The notes below the pieces were generated by a model that had not been told where the DNA came from, did not search any database, and saw nothing but the letters and a program-made list of their open reading frames with translations. Shown here piece after piece: positions 55,208 through 64,000 of a DNA stretch of 64,000 nucleotides (position 1 is its first letter; each line of letters starts with the position of its first letter). The stretch spans positions 153,726 through 217,725 of the forward strand of contig JAQVCA010000006.1 in NCBI GenBank assembly GCA_028690035.1. Reading direction: 5' to 3'. Source of the stretch: Comamonas sp. Its GTDB lineage: Bacteria > Pseudomonadota > Gammaproteobacteria > Burkholderiales > Burkholderiaceae_C. Both the position numbers and the translations under genes were made by a program.

Positions 55208-55683
55208 GCTCTGCTGAAAACGATCTCTACCAAGAAGTGGTGCTGGAGCACAAACGTGCGCCGCGCAATTTTGGTCATCTGGAACACCCCTCCCACCAGG
55301 CCCAGGGCACCAACCCTTCGTGCGGCGACCGCGTGGCGGTGGAACTGGACATCGACGGCAGCACCGTGCGCGATATTCGCTTCAGCGGCCAGGGCTGCGC
55401 CATCTGCATGGCCTCAACGTCCATGATGACCGAAGCCGTCAAAGGCCAGGATGTAGCACTGGCGCAAGAGCTGCAAAAGCACTTTCGCGCCGTGCTGACG
55501 GGCGAAGAAGACCCCGAGGAAGCCCCCCTGGGCAAGCTGGTGAGTCTGGCAGGTGTGCGCCAGTACCCCAGTCGCATCAAATGCGCGCTGCTGGGTTGGC
55601 ATGCGCTGATGCACGCGATTGCGGGCAACCAGGAAGCGGCCAGCACCGAGGATGGCACGGGTACCGCAGGAGGCGCCGCATGA
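55204..55683 (+). CDS. sufU: SufU-type sulfur-transfer protein
   Basis: 159 residues. U-type fold with three conserved cysteines in NPSCGDRVAV, GQGCAICMASTSMM and SRIKCALLGWHAL. About 20 residues (GEEDPEEAPLGKLVSLAGVR) separate the second and third cysteine regions, the insertion that marks SufU from IscU. SufU is best known from Gram-positive bacteria, where it accepts sulfur from SufS through a zinc site. No SufE, SufA or IscU-like gene accompanies it here. Confidence 0.9.
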   Translation: MSSAENDLYQEVVLEHKRAPRNFGHLEHPSHQAQGTNPSCGDRVAVELDIDGSTVRDIRFSGQGCAICMASTSMMTEAVKGQDVALAQELQKHFRAVLTGEEDPEEAPLGKLVSLAGVRQYPSRIKCALLGWHALMHAIAGNQEAASTEDGTGTAGGAA

Positions 55684-56234
55684 TGCACCGCCGCCAACGC
55701 GAAGACGTGCTGGTGCGCCGCACCGTCACCGTGGAAACCATTCCCAGCGGTCAGCCGTTTGAACTGCATGAAGGCCAGCTGGCCCAGATCACCCAGGCTT
55801 TGGGCAGCTCGTTCACCCTGGTGGTGGATGGACAGATGGTGCGCCTCAAGGGGGCAGATGCCGACGCCATTGGCAAGGAGCCACCGGAAGCCATGGTCGT
55901 CCCCAAAGACATCCAGACCGACGATGTGGAGCCACTGATCTGGGACACCCTACGCACCTGTTACGACCCAGAAATCCCCGTCAACATCGTGGACCTGGGC
56001 CTGATCTACCACTGCGACGTTGAGCCCATCGACGCCAGCGGCGACGTGCGCGTGACCATCGACATGACGCTCACCGCCCCCGGCTGCGGCATGGGTGAGG
56101 CCATTGCCAACGAGGTGTGCGACAAGGTGCTGGCCCTGCCCCGCGTGCAGGACATCACGGTGAACCTGGTGTTTGACCCGCCCTGGAGCCGCGATCGCAT
56201 GAGCGAAGAGGCGCAATTGACGCTGGGCTTATAA
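55680..56234 (+). CDS. sufT: SufT family Fe-S assembly protein (DUF59/MIP18)
   Basis: 184 residues, starting at ATG 55680 with AGGAGG before it and overlapping the sufU stop. The C-terminal DUF59 domain shows TCYDPEIPVNIVDLGLIY and TLTAPGCGMGEAIANEV, with the conserved cysteine in APGCGM; the N-terminal 75 residues are the SufT-specific part. In other bacteria SufT helps cluster maturation under high demand. Last gene of the suf operon. Confidence 0.9.
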   Translation: MMHRRQREDVLVRRTVTVETIPSGQPFELHEGQLAQITQALGSSFTLVVDGQMVRLKGADADAIGKEPPEAMVVPKDIQTDDVEPLIWDTLRTCYDPEIPVNIVDLGLIYHCDVEPIDASGDVRVTIDMTLTAPGCGMGEAIANEVCDKVLALPRVQDITVNLVFDPPWSRDRMSEEAQLTLGL

Positions 56235-56263
56235 GCGCCAGTCCTAAGCTTTTACCCGAAACC

Positions 56264-56300
56264 ACGCCGGACAGACTGCACAATGCGGACTGTCCGGCGT
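56264..56300 (+). terminator. Hairpin after the suf operon
   Basis: ACGCCGGACAG and CTGTCCGGCGT, a perfect 11-bp stem around a 15-base loop, 30 bases after sufT. The T content after it is low, so termination may be partial. Confidence 0.6.
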
Positions 56301-56346
56301 TTGCATTTCTGGCCGCGCCTGCCATTATTTTTTGGAGACCACAACT

Positions 56347-57633
56347 ATGCGTATCGAAACCCTGGCCGTACACGCCGGCTACAAATCTGAAGCCCCCACG
56401 CGCTCTGCCGCCGTGCCTCTGTACCAGACTGCTTCCTACACATTCGATAGCGCCCAGCATGGCGCCGATCTGTTTGACCTGAAGGTGGCTGGCAACATCT
56501 ACACGCGCATCATGAACCCCACCACCGATGTGCTGGAGCAGCGTGTTGCCGCCTTGGAAGGCGGCATTGCGGCGCTGGCGGTGGCATCGGGCATGGCAGC
56601 CATCACCGCCGCCATCCAAACCATTGCCGAAGCGGGCGACAACATCGTCTCGGCCAGCACCCTGTATGGCGGCACCTACAACCTGTTTGCCCACACCTTC
56701 CCCCAGCAAGGCATTGAAGTGCGCTTTGCCGATCCACGCGACCCTGCCAGCTTTGCCAAACTGATCGATGCACGCACCAAAGCCGTGTTCTGCGAATCCA
56801 TTGGCAACCCTCTGGGCAATGTGACCGACATTCGCGCTCTGGCCGATGTGGCCCACCAGCATGGCGTGCCGCTGATCGTGGACAACACCGTCCCCAGCCC
56901 CTACCTGTTCCGCCCCTTTGAGCACGGCGCCGACATCGTCGTGCACTCGCTGACCAAATACATGAACGGTCACGGCAACAGCATTGGCGGCGTCATCGTC
57001 GACAGCGGCAAATTCCCCTGGGCCGAGCACAAAGAGCGCTTCAAGCGCCTGAACGAACCCGATATCAGCTACCACGGCGTGGTTTACACCGAAGCGCTGG
57101 GTGCTGCAGCCTACATCGCCCGCGCCCGCGTGGTACCCCTGCGCAACATGGGCGCCGCGCTGTCGCCCTTTAATGCCTGGACCACGCTGCAAGGCATCGA
57201 AACCCTGCCCCTGCGCATGGACCGCATCTGTGAAAACGCCCAGAAAATCGCCGAAACGCTCAAGCAACACCCCAAGGTGGAGTGGGTGCGCTACGCTGGT
57301 CTGAGCGACCATCCCGACCACGCTCTGGTGCAGCGCCAAATGGGCGGCAAGGCCTCGGGCATTCTGTCCTTCAGCCTGAAAACCGCTGCCGGTGAAGATG
57401 CCCGCGCCGCTGGCGCCCGCTTCCTGGATGCGCTGCAACTGTTCCTGCGTCTGGTAAACATTGGCGATGCCAAATCGCTGGCCACCCACCCCGCTTCGAC
57501 CACACACCGCCAGCTCAACTCCGAAGAACTGGCCAAAGCGGGCGTGACCGAAGGCATGGTGCGCCTGTCGATCGGCATTGAGCACATCGACGACCTGCTC
57601 GAAGACCTAGAGCAAGCGCTGGCAGCCGTTTGA
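56347..57633 (+). CDS. metY: O-acetylhomoserine sulfhydrylase
   Basis: 428 residues from the ATG at 56347 (MRIETLAVHAGYKSEAP) with GGAG ten bases before it. Cys/Met metabolism PLP family: PLP lysine in VHSLTKYMNGHGNSIGG near residue 207, and YSYRIMNPTT-like YTRIMNPTTDVLEQR and ASGMAAITAAIQ near the start. Makes homocysteine directly from O-acetylhomoserine and sulfide, so it fits with the sulfate uptake operon at the other end of the window. The product could also be an O-acetylserine sulfhydrylase of the same family. Confidence 0.9.
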   Translation: MRIETLAVHAGYKSEAPTRSAAVPLYQTASYTFDSAQHGADLFDLKVAGNIYTRIMNPTTDVLEQRVAALEGGIAALAVASGMAAITAAIQTIAEAGDNIVSASTLYGGTYNLFAHTFPQQGIEVRFADPRDPASFAKLIDARTKAVFCESIGNPLGNVTDIRALADVAHQHGVPLIVDNTVPSPYLFRPFEHGADIVVHSLTKYMNGHGNSIGGVIVDSGKFPWAEHKERFKRLNEPDISYHGVVYTEALGAAAYIARARVVPLRNMGAALSPFNAWTTLQGIETLPLRMDRICENAQKIAETLKQHPKVEWVRYAGLSDHPDHALVQRQMGGKASGILSFSLKTAAGEDARAAGARFLDALQLFLRLVNIGDAKSLATHPASTTHRQLNSEELAKAGVTEGMVRLSIGIEHIDDLLEDLEQALAAV

Positions 57634-57657
57634 GCTCCTGATAATTGGCGCTATAAT
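57630..57657 (+). promoter_or_regulatory. Promoter of tRNA-Thr
   Basis: TTGAGC (57630-57635) and TATAAT (57652-57657) with a 16-base spacer; the -35 overlaps the metY stop codon. The predicted start is about three bases before the tRNA. Confidence 0.7.
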
Positions 57658-57666
57658 CTGCGCTTG

Positions 57667-57742
57667 GCCGGTGTAGCTCAGTCGGTAGAGCAGCTCATTC
57701 GTAATGAGAAGGTCGCGTGTTCGATTCATGTCTCCGGCACCA
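57667..57742 (+). tRNA. tRNA-Thr(CGT), probable integration target
   Basis: D arm GCTC...GAGC, anticodon stem CTCAT/ATGAG around TTCGTAA (anticodon CGT), T loop TTCGATT, CCA encoded. The acceptor stem GCCGGTG/CTCCGGC has a T-T mismatch at the sixth pair, and the T stem GCGTG/CATGT contains two G-T pairs. The imperfect bases all lie in the 3' half, which adjoins the integrase gene of the element, as expected if integration replaced this end. Confidence 0.92.
57712..57742 (+). other. Probable left attachment site of the integrated element
   Basis: The 3' part of tRNA-Thr, from the T arm to CCA, is the usual crossover segment for tRNA-targeting tyrosine integrases, and the integrase gene begins 45 bases on. 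The matching repeat at the other end is outside the window. Confidence 0.5.
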
Positions 57743-57747
57743 TATAT

Positions 57748-57784
57748 AAGCCCTTGATTTATAACGAATCAAGGGCTTTTTGCT
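57748..57784 (+). terminator. Intrinsic terminator after tRNA-Thr
   Basis: AAGCCCTTGATT and AATCAAGGGCTT, a 12-bp perfect stem, followed by TTTTGCTTT. On the minus strand the same stem is followed by ATATATGG and is less suited to end the integrase transcript. Confidence 0.85.
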
Positions 57785-57787
57785 TTC

Positions 57788-58810
57788 TCAGGGCTGTAGC
57801 CAATTCGTAACCGCCAGAAGATTATCAAGCCTGGACGCGGCAAACTGCAAGCCCTCCGGGGCCACGTGCGCATAACGCTCAACCATTTCTAGGGTCTTCC
57901 AGCCCCCCAGACGTTGCAATTCATGGGTGGGTGTTCCCGCCTGTCGGTGCCATGTGGCAAAGGTGTGCCGCAGGTCATGCCAGCGGAAATCGTCAATTCC
58001 TGCACGCTTGAGCGCAGCCCGCCAAGCCTTGGTATTGACTTGAACAATGGGGTTGCCCTCATAGGTAAAAACATGGGTTGGATGGTCACCTTTGCGCTTT
58101 TCCAGCACCTGCATGGCCGGTTCATTGAGCGGTACAGAATGCGGCTTGCCATTCTTGTGCTCATCCGCAGACACCCACAAATGACGGCGCTCCATGCTGA
58201 TCTGGTGCCATTGCAACCGGGTCACATTGCCTTGCCGCAAGCCGGTAGCCACTGAAAAAACCGCCATATCCCGCAAGTGTTCCGGCAGCTCATCCAGCAG
58301 CCGCGCAAACTCCTCTTGCGTCAAAGACCGAATACGCCCGCCCTTGTCGCGCAGCATTCCGACCTTTGGAACGCGATCAATCCATTCCCAATCAAAACAG
58401 GCTTTGCGCAGAATGGCCCGCACCAAGGCCATGTATCGGTTCACCGTTACCGGTGCAACACCTTTTGAGCGTTCCAGCCTGATCTCATCGAGAAAAGCCC
58501 GGTTGATTTCCTCCAGACCTTTTCCCCCTAGTAGTGGCTGAAACCACTTGAGCATGGACTTATCCCAAGCCTGGGTTCTCTTGTGTGTTGTCTCGACAAG
58601 GAACCGGGCCGCGGCTTCGTCCCAGGTGCGCTGAGGCTTCACGCCGAGTTGCTCCTGTTCCCATCGTTCTGTTTTCAGCTTGTCATGGAGTTTTTGGGCC
58701 TGCCGCTTGTTGGCGGTTCCGGTGCTGCAATAAAACGGCTTCAGCTCATCCTTGATAGCCGGTAGCTTTATCCACCAGTAGGCCGAATCTTTGCGTTTGT
58801 AGAGGGTCAT
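57788..58810 (-). CDS. Tyrosine-type site-specific integrase
   Basis: 340 residues. An N-terminal arm-binding region, a SAM-like core-binding domain (about 60-150) and the catalytic domain with the full residue set: arginine in ATGLRQGNVTRL, lysine in DEHKNGKPHSV, HxxR in HDLRHTFATWH, tryptophan in GGWKTLEM and nucleophile in VERYAHV. The gene points toward tRNA-Thr, typical of phage and genomic island integrases. Its start overlaps the end of the replication pseudogene by 65 bases. Confidence 0.95.
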   Translation of the reverse strand: MTLYKRKDSAYWWIKLPAIKDELKPFYCSTGTANKRQAQKLHDKLKTERWEQEQLGVKPQRTWDEAAARFLVETTHKRTQAWDKSMLKWFQPLLGGKGLEEINRAFLDEIRLERSKGVAPVTVNRYMALVRAILRKACFDWEWIDRVPKVGMLRDKGGRIRSLTQEEFARLLDELPEHLRDMAVFSVATGLRQGNVTRLQWHQISMERRHLWVSADEHKNGKPHSVPLNEPAMQVLEKRKGDHPTHVFTYEGNPIVQVNTKAWRAALKRAGIDDFRWHDLRHTFATWHRQAGTPTHELQRLGGWKTLEMVERYAHVAPEGLQFAASRLDNLLAVTNWLQP

Positions 58811-59760
58811 ATAGCCCCCCTCTCAGCTCCCAATCGAGCATGGCCGGTGTCTTCTTCACGTGGTAGCTGTAGGGGTCAATACGCGCTGGAATGCCAGGAC
58901 GCAAGAGCTTATCCACCACTGCCACATAGTCCCCTTGCATGACTTCCATCATCAGATTGATCGGCTTGCCGCAAGCACGTTTGCCGTTCTCGACTGCCGC
59001 ATCAAAGGCGATTTGCGCAGCCTTGGTCACTGTCTTGATGGTGCTTTGCTCTTCATTCAAAAACGCAAGGCAGGGATAAGCGCCTGCCAGGTAGTGCCCC
59101 GGCCTGACAAGAATGTCATAAGGGATATAGCGATCTTGCGACCGCCATTCAACTTCAACGCGCACCCAAGGGCTGTTCGGATCACCGAGCTGTTTTCCCT
59201 TCTCATAGAAGCGACCAAACTTACCGCTAGCCCGATCCCGATCTAAAGCGTTCGCCCTTTGGTAGATGCGCCCCCTTGCAGCCAATCCCCCACGCATGAA
59301 TGCACCGGGTTCCGGCCGCCAGCATTAAAGCCCCCTTCCTGGTACTGCTGAACAGCCCAGGCAATGGACACCAAGCGCCCTGCATGGTCATCGTGGGCAA
59401 GATCTACGCGCTTGATACTGGCCTTATGGCGCTGCAGCCAATCCGCCAAATAAGCCCACCGCGAAATCATCGAACAGCCTTTGCCCTAGACGCTGAAATA
59501 AACGCGGTCGTTCTGGCTCTCCCCTCCCCAGGCAATCACGGCGGCACCATCGCCGAAACGGGCCGAGTAGCGGAACCCGAACAAGCCTTTTCGATGTTCT
59601 ACCGTCCCAATCGCTAGGAACTGCCCCATTTCCTGCAGTAGCCAATGGAACGATTCTTCTTCTGGCGGCACAACAGAAAACGCGAGGGCATCGACAAAAC
59701 CGATTGTTTCCGGCACGTCCTGGACTGGCTCCATATGCCGAAGCATTAACAGCCTGGAAC
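58746..59760 (-). pseudogene. Broken replication initiation gene (Rep_trans/RstA-like)
   Basis: Pieces in register on the minus strand read ETIGFVDALAFSVV, YLADWLQRHKASIKRVDLA-HDD, YEKGKQLGDPNSPWVRVEVE and MLDWELRGGLYDP, the pattern of rolling-circle replication initiators of filamentous phages and small plasmids. An in-frame TAG at 59486-59488 follows VYFSV; a second TAG plus a frame change occurs near 59240-59250, after KGRTL. The 5' end is cut off by the IS copy. The product cannot be made in one piece. Confidence 0.8.
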
Positions 59761-60580
59761 GGCGTTGTTGCATAAATCGTTGCTCTTTGGGCGGTAGGCT
59801 CGCTGCATGACTCAGCCCAGCAAGCCCCGCTATCGAACCAGCAACTGCAAACAGTACAACGCAGCCCTTAAAGCTCGGGGCTCTTTGACGGTGTGGCTGG
59901 ACAAGCGCATGTGCTGGTTTGCCGCGGCCAGCGGCAAACGCGGACGTAGTCCGAAGTTCTCGGATAGCGCCATCCAATTTTGTCTGACACTCAAGAACCT
60001 GTTTGGATTGGCGCTGCGCCAGACCACGGGCCTTGTCGAGTCGGTGCTGCACTTGTGCGGGCTTGCTTGGCCAGTGCCTAACTTCAGCACGCTATGCAGG
60101 CGACAGCTCGACTTGAATGTGCAAGTGCCGTACACGCGCACCCAAGAAGGGTTGCATCTATCAGGGCAATCTGTGTGACATCCAACAACGTCAGCGATGC
60201 AGCAGTAATTGCTGACTTGCTACATCAATTGCCGAAAGATGAGGTGCTGAACAGCCTGACGGGCGACGGCGCTTACGACATGCAGCCAATCTATGAGGCG
60301 CTCATGGAGCGAGGAGCCATACCCATCATTCCTCCTCGAAAGAATGCTCGAATACGCAAAGAGCAAGCCTTTGCGCATAGAAACAAAGATGAACTGCATC
60401 AAACGATTGGGTGAACGGCTGATGTCTCGCACCTTTGAGCGGCAAGTCAATGAGCTGCACATCCGAGCAGCCATATTGAATCGATTTACAGAACTGGGCC
60501 GTCCTCAGACGGCAGCCGTGGCATAGCCACGTCTGGGGTTGGGGGAAGTTCAAACTGAAATCGATTTATGCAACAACGCC
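59761..60580 (+). mobile_element. Degenerate IS5-family insertion sequence
   Basis: Bounded by perfect 19-bp inverted repeats GGCGTTGTTGCATAAATCG (59761-59779 and 60562-60580). The 820-bp length is short for an element with a transposase of about 320 residues. No target duplication: the flanks are TGGAAC and ACCGCC. The genes on its two sides are different phage-type genes, each cut at the junction. Confidence 0.88.
59807..60526 (+). pseudogene. IS5-type transposase remnant
   Basis: Three in-family segments lie in different frames: the N-terminal KPRYRTSNCKQYNAALKARG to PNFSTLCRRQ, the middle IRAICVTSNNVSDAAVIADLL and GDGAYD, and the C-terminal ETKMNCIKRLGERLMSRTFE to LNRFTELGRPQ. An internal deletion of roughly 120-150 bp near 60152 removed the first catalytic aspartate region, and a second deletion near 60375 removed about 20 codons. 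The enzyme is dead. Confidence 0.85.
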
Positions 60581-63500
60581 ACCGCCTTGCCGGTTTCCCG
60601 CACCGCCTCCAAAGCCCGCTTGGTGTCAATGTGCTTGTCCTGCATCTTGTAGATGAAGTCGTCCCACTTCGATGCTGCTGGGCCTGCCCAGGCCGTGTCG
60701 CGGCCAGTTTCTGCCACTTCAGACAGGCTTGGTGCTGCAGAACGAGAGAAGCGAATGTCATCATTGCGTGCATTAAAGCGCTTGCTCAATGGGATGATGT
60801 TGTTGTCATCGTCATAGGTCACAGCGTCAAGCAGTTTGCGGTTGTTCTTGGTGTTACGGTAAGCATAGTTCTGCCCATCGTCATACCCCCATTCCGCTAC
60901 GCTGTTGCCATCCCAAAACAGGTTCTTTGCGCTCACCACTTGGCTGATGATGCGATGGCCTTCTGGGATGCTTTCCCCCTCCAGCTCCGCATAGGCGCGC
61001 GAAGGCGATACCCAGTCGCCATTACGAATCCGACCATCCTTTACATTCTTTGGAATAGCGCGATAGACGGTAATAGTTTGCAAACCTGCGTTCTTGCCAG
61101 AGGCTTTTCGGCTGGCAATGCCGCGCAAGGCAGAGGAAATAGAACGGTGCGCATCCAACTCCTCTGGGGTGCTTGCATACCATTCTGGATGCGTCCAGTA
61201 ATCATCAGGAACGATGCCGTTTTCCTGCACCTTATCCAAGCTCACACCATCGTTTTCACGGCTTGGCGCTTCGTGTTGCATGCGGTAATCGGCGCCACCA
61301 ACATATCCAGCATCTTCAGCAGCCTCATTCACAAGCCGCTGCGCGGTTTTCATATCGCCAGCTTCCACTGCACGCATGTACTCGGAATCAAGGCCGCTTT
61401 GGGACTTGGAACGAGAAAAGCGAATGTCCGGGTTGGCGGGGTCGAAGTTGCCATTGTTGCCGGTGGCGGATTTGATCTGTGTTGGCTCCATGACCACCCA
61501 GATATCGCGCCCATCATCCTTAGGTCGAATGTGATCGATATGCACCACATCACCGCGTGCTCTTGCCCGGCGCTTTTCTATAAGCCCTGTTTTGGCTTGC
61601 AGGAATACTGGCATGACAGCGTCGCCAAACAACGCTGCGGCATCTGGATTTCCGGTGAAGAAAAAGCCTTCACCACCGTACTGGCCTGGGCGTTGGTGCT
61701 CTTTTTTGAACTCAGCGAAATCCCGACCCGTCCCGTGATACACCACCAGCGGCTCACCCGTCTCAGCATCCACAACCTTGGAAGCATTGCGTACTGTAAC
61801 CGCGTCATATAAGATGGAGTCAAGGGCTGCGAAGTCGGCTTGAGGCTGCTGCGGATTGGTCGCGGCTAAGTTCTCAAGCCAGTCGCGGCCCTTTTCTTTG
61901 TCCAGCCCCAACAACAGGCCATCTTCCACCCAGCGCAGAACACTGCTGTCGCGCTTAGGGTGGATGCTACGGATGTCATTGATCTCCAGCCCATCACGTT
62001 CTGTGTTGAGCCGTATCGCAGCAATGATGTTGCCATCGGTATGCCGATCTCTGTGACCGCAATCCGAGTGCCTGGGTTGTCCGGATCATCAAAAATGGCA
62101 GTTGGCGCTTGTACTGCTTGTGCAATGTCTTTCAGCTGCGCCGCTGCAACGCCATGCTTGTCTTTTACCGCCTTACGCAAAATTGCCTGCCGCAAGGTAA
62201 TGGGCATATTGGGCACGCCATGCTGCGTAAGCACGGATGAAGGGTGGCCAATGTTGAGAATGACATTGGCAGGCAATTCACCGCTGGCCCACTGCTCAAT
62301 TTGCTGATTGACAACACTATTGCTGGACTGCACCTCCCAATCCCCAAACCACGCCTTGAAATTGGGCGTGCGCACTTGCACCCACTGGCCATAGGTCAGC
62401 TTGGTTTTGCCTGCGGCCTTGGCACGCTCGTAGGCAGCCTTGCCTCCATAGGCGCGTTCCGTCTCTTTGAACTGGCGCTGCGCTTCGCTATCGGTGCCGC
62501 CTGAACGGCTGAGCATGGGGTCATCCACTGTTGAGCCAGCATCAGCACCACGCTCCACCCAGCCACGCGCAGGCAGCAAATAGCCCTGCACAATGTCTGC
62601 ATCCGTCAGCTCCAGCACTTTGAAGCCGGGTACGTGGGTGCGCAAGAAGTTGCGAATGGCCGCAATGGCCCGCTGCACAAACCCCAGGTCTGGGCGCGAC
62701 TGCGCCAGCTCGGCCAGCACCTCCTCTGCCGCATAGCCAGCATGCTCCGGGTTGCCCATGTCCAGGCCGTACTCTTGGGCCTTGGCCTGCACGTCCTTGC
62801 GGCGCAGCTTGATCACCTGATCCAGCACGCGGTCCAGATCCTTGCCAAAGTGGCCACGCAGCCCGTGGTGCCCCAGCACCTCGTGGTACAGCACCCGGGC
62901 AGCATCCGCCGACGTGGGCAATGCGCTGGCCACCAGGTACACCTGCCCCCGGTACCAAAAGCCCTCTGGCTCACCCATGGCGCCTTGGGAGCGCTGCGCC
63001 TCATCGGCCTTGCGCACTGCCTCGGGCACGCGCTCATCCTGCATGCTGTCCACAACGGTGACGTTGGGTGCCTTGGCCCAGCCCTTGGCCAGTGCGTCCA
63101 CCGTGCGCTGCACCATGTCGCGGCGCATCTTGACGGCGGTTGGGTTGGTTACGGGCTTGGCGCTCTTGCTGTAGAGGATGTCGGGGTTGGCATCAGCGCT
63201 GGCAGTATTCAGCGTCGTACCGTCCCCAGACCATTTCCCCTTATCGTCAGCATTGCTGCCTGCATAGATAGGCGCTACACTGTTTGTGCTATCCGCTCCC
63301 GTTGGGCTGCCTCTCTTTGTAGAGTCCCGATGCGTAGCCCCCTTCAGTGATGAAGAGGTGTCACCGGTAGCCATTGAGTCAGCACCCAGTCCTTCTCGGG
63401 AAAGTGTAGAGATCGGCTGCGTAGATGGGCGTGTATCAAAACCCGACCGCCCATGCGCCTGACTCACCTCAAATGCAGTCACAACCCAGGCATTGCTGCC

Positions 63501-64000
63501 TGGGTTTTGCGTAAGCGACACGCGGTAGCCTGCATTCTCTACCCGCACTGCAACCGAGTTGTCGTAGCTCAGGCGTGCCACCTCCTGCCCCAAAGCAATC
63601 GACTCCACCACCTTGGACAAGGATTGGATGGCCTCTTTCTCACTCAAACCATCCTTGCGCTGACGAGCTTCCAGGATGTGGGCAATACCCATTGCACCCT
63701 GAGTCTTGCCAGAAGGCTTAACTCGCCCCTCGCTTCCCCACACAAAATCCACCCAGCCCAGTCCATTACGGAACATGGCTCTGTGCACCGTCGTCTTTTC
63801 ATTGAGCGCTTTTGCCAGCGATTCGCGCCCACGCGCAATGTTTGCCTCGGTGGACTTCATGGCACTGCGGCTAAACATCACCTCCTGGGCCTTCTCACTC
63901 AGGCCAAACATCTTCTGGCGGCTGCTCAGCACCCCGGCATCCTTAAGCGCACGCGCCACATCGGCGCGCGTGCTGCCCTTGGGCACGGTGACCGGCTCGC
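60550..64000 (-). pseudogene. Large phage polyvalent protein with toxin-like domains, frameshifted, truncated at both ends
   Basis: Minus-strand gene running in from the right edge. Residues 65-175 from 63986 (GWVDFVWGSEG, GIAHILEAR) resemble a barnase/colicin E5-like RNase; a zincin-like YHEVLGHHGLRG lies at 367-378; a MuF_C-like domain follows at 540-650 (AWFGDWEV, GHPSSVLTQHG). One base appears missing near 62045, after AVTEI; the next frame continues NIIAAIRLNTERDGLEIND. Two ADP-ribosyltransferase-like parts follow (PLVVYHGTGRDF, FFFTGNPDAA; TVYRAIPKN, GDWVSPSRAYA). FSRS-type motifs separate the parts. The 3' end is cut by the IS at 60580. Domain names are inferred from motif recall. Confidence 0.7.

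Noticed and set aside
59240..59490. Amber codons in the replication gene read as sense (recoding)
   Set aside because: A frame change accompanies the second TAG and the 5' end is lost at the IS, which fits decay; no suppressor tRNA is seen.

Overview
The window is one contiguous stretch of a GC-rich chromosome, almost certainly from the order Burkholderiales and most likely the family Comamonadaceae. This rests on gene content and order (sbp-cysT-cysW-cysA, map-glnD, ZTP riboswitch-glyA-nrdR, moxR-DUF58-TgpA-mltB) and on a short dispersed repeat of a kind I recall from Comamonadaceae genomes. The genus cannot be fixed from the sequence alone.

Layout. 1-4.9 kb: end of a rRNA pseudouridine synthase, dsbB, and a sulfate uptake operon read leftwards. 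5-12 kb: tRNA-Val, relA, an alpha/beta hydrolase, 3-hydroxybutyrate dehydrogenase, a membrane metallophosphoesterase and argA. 12-16 kb: a class Ia ribonucleotide reductase cassette (nrdA-nrdB-glutaredoxin) with two phased NrdR-box-like sites in front. 16-25 kb: two large c-di-GMP proteins around map-glnD, then slyX and an aminotransferase. 26-36 kb: nth, cobT, an enoyl-CoA hydratase-like gene, a histone-deacetylase-like gene, the moxR-DUF58-transglutaminase-mltB operon and murB. 36-46 kb: yajQ with a degenerate HD-GYP gene, plsY, ybaK, an orphan CheA-type hybrid kinase, a lytic transglycosylase and a ferric-reductase-like flavoprotein. 46-50 kb: ZTP riboswitch, glyA, nrdR, an 11-copy TGAGT microsatellite, an AT-rich putrescine-type permease and a universal stress protein. 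50-57.6 kb: sufB-C-D-S-U-T and an O-acetylhomoserine sulfhydrylase. 57.7-64 kb: an integrated element starting at the 3' end of tRNA-Thr: tyrosine integrase, a decayed replication-initiation gene, a dead IS5-type copy without target duplication, and the end of a very large phage polyvalent protein carrying several putative toxin-like domains.

Links between genes. nrdR at 47.4 kb probably controls nrdA at 15.9 kb through the box pair. Sulfate import, cysteine desulfuration (SufS) and MetY form a sulfur theme. The two c-di-GMP proteins, YajQ and the degenerate HD-GYP protein form a signalling theme. Envelope genes (mltB, murB, plsY, the SLT enzyme, TgpA) are concentrated at 30-45 kb.

The most unusual items are: (i) a dispersed ~48-bp repeat with about eleven recognisable copies, three ending at or within a few bases of a start codon, three supplying a stop codon, and one lying in frame inside the CheA-type gene; (ii) an insertion of about 61 residues between two active-site cysteines of NrdA; (iii) the multi-domain polyvalent protein, whose domains are separated by repeated FSRS-type motifs. 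All functional calls come from reading the sequence by eye; no database search was run.
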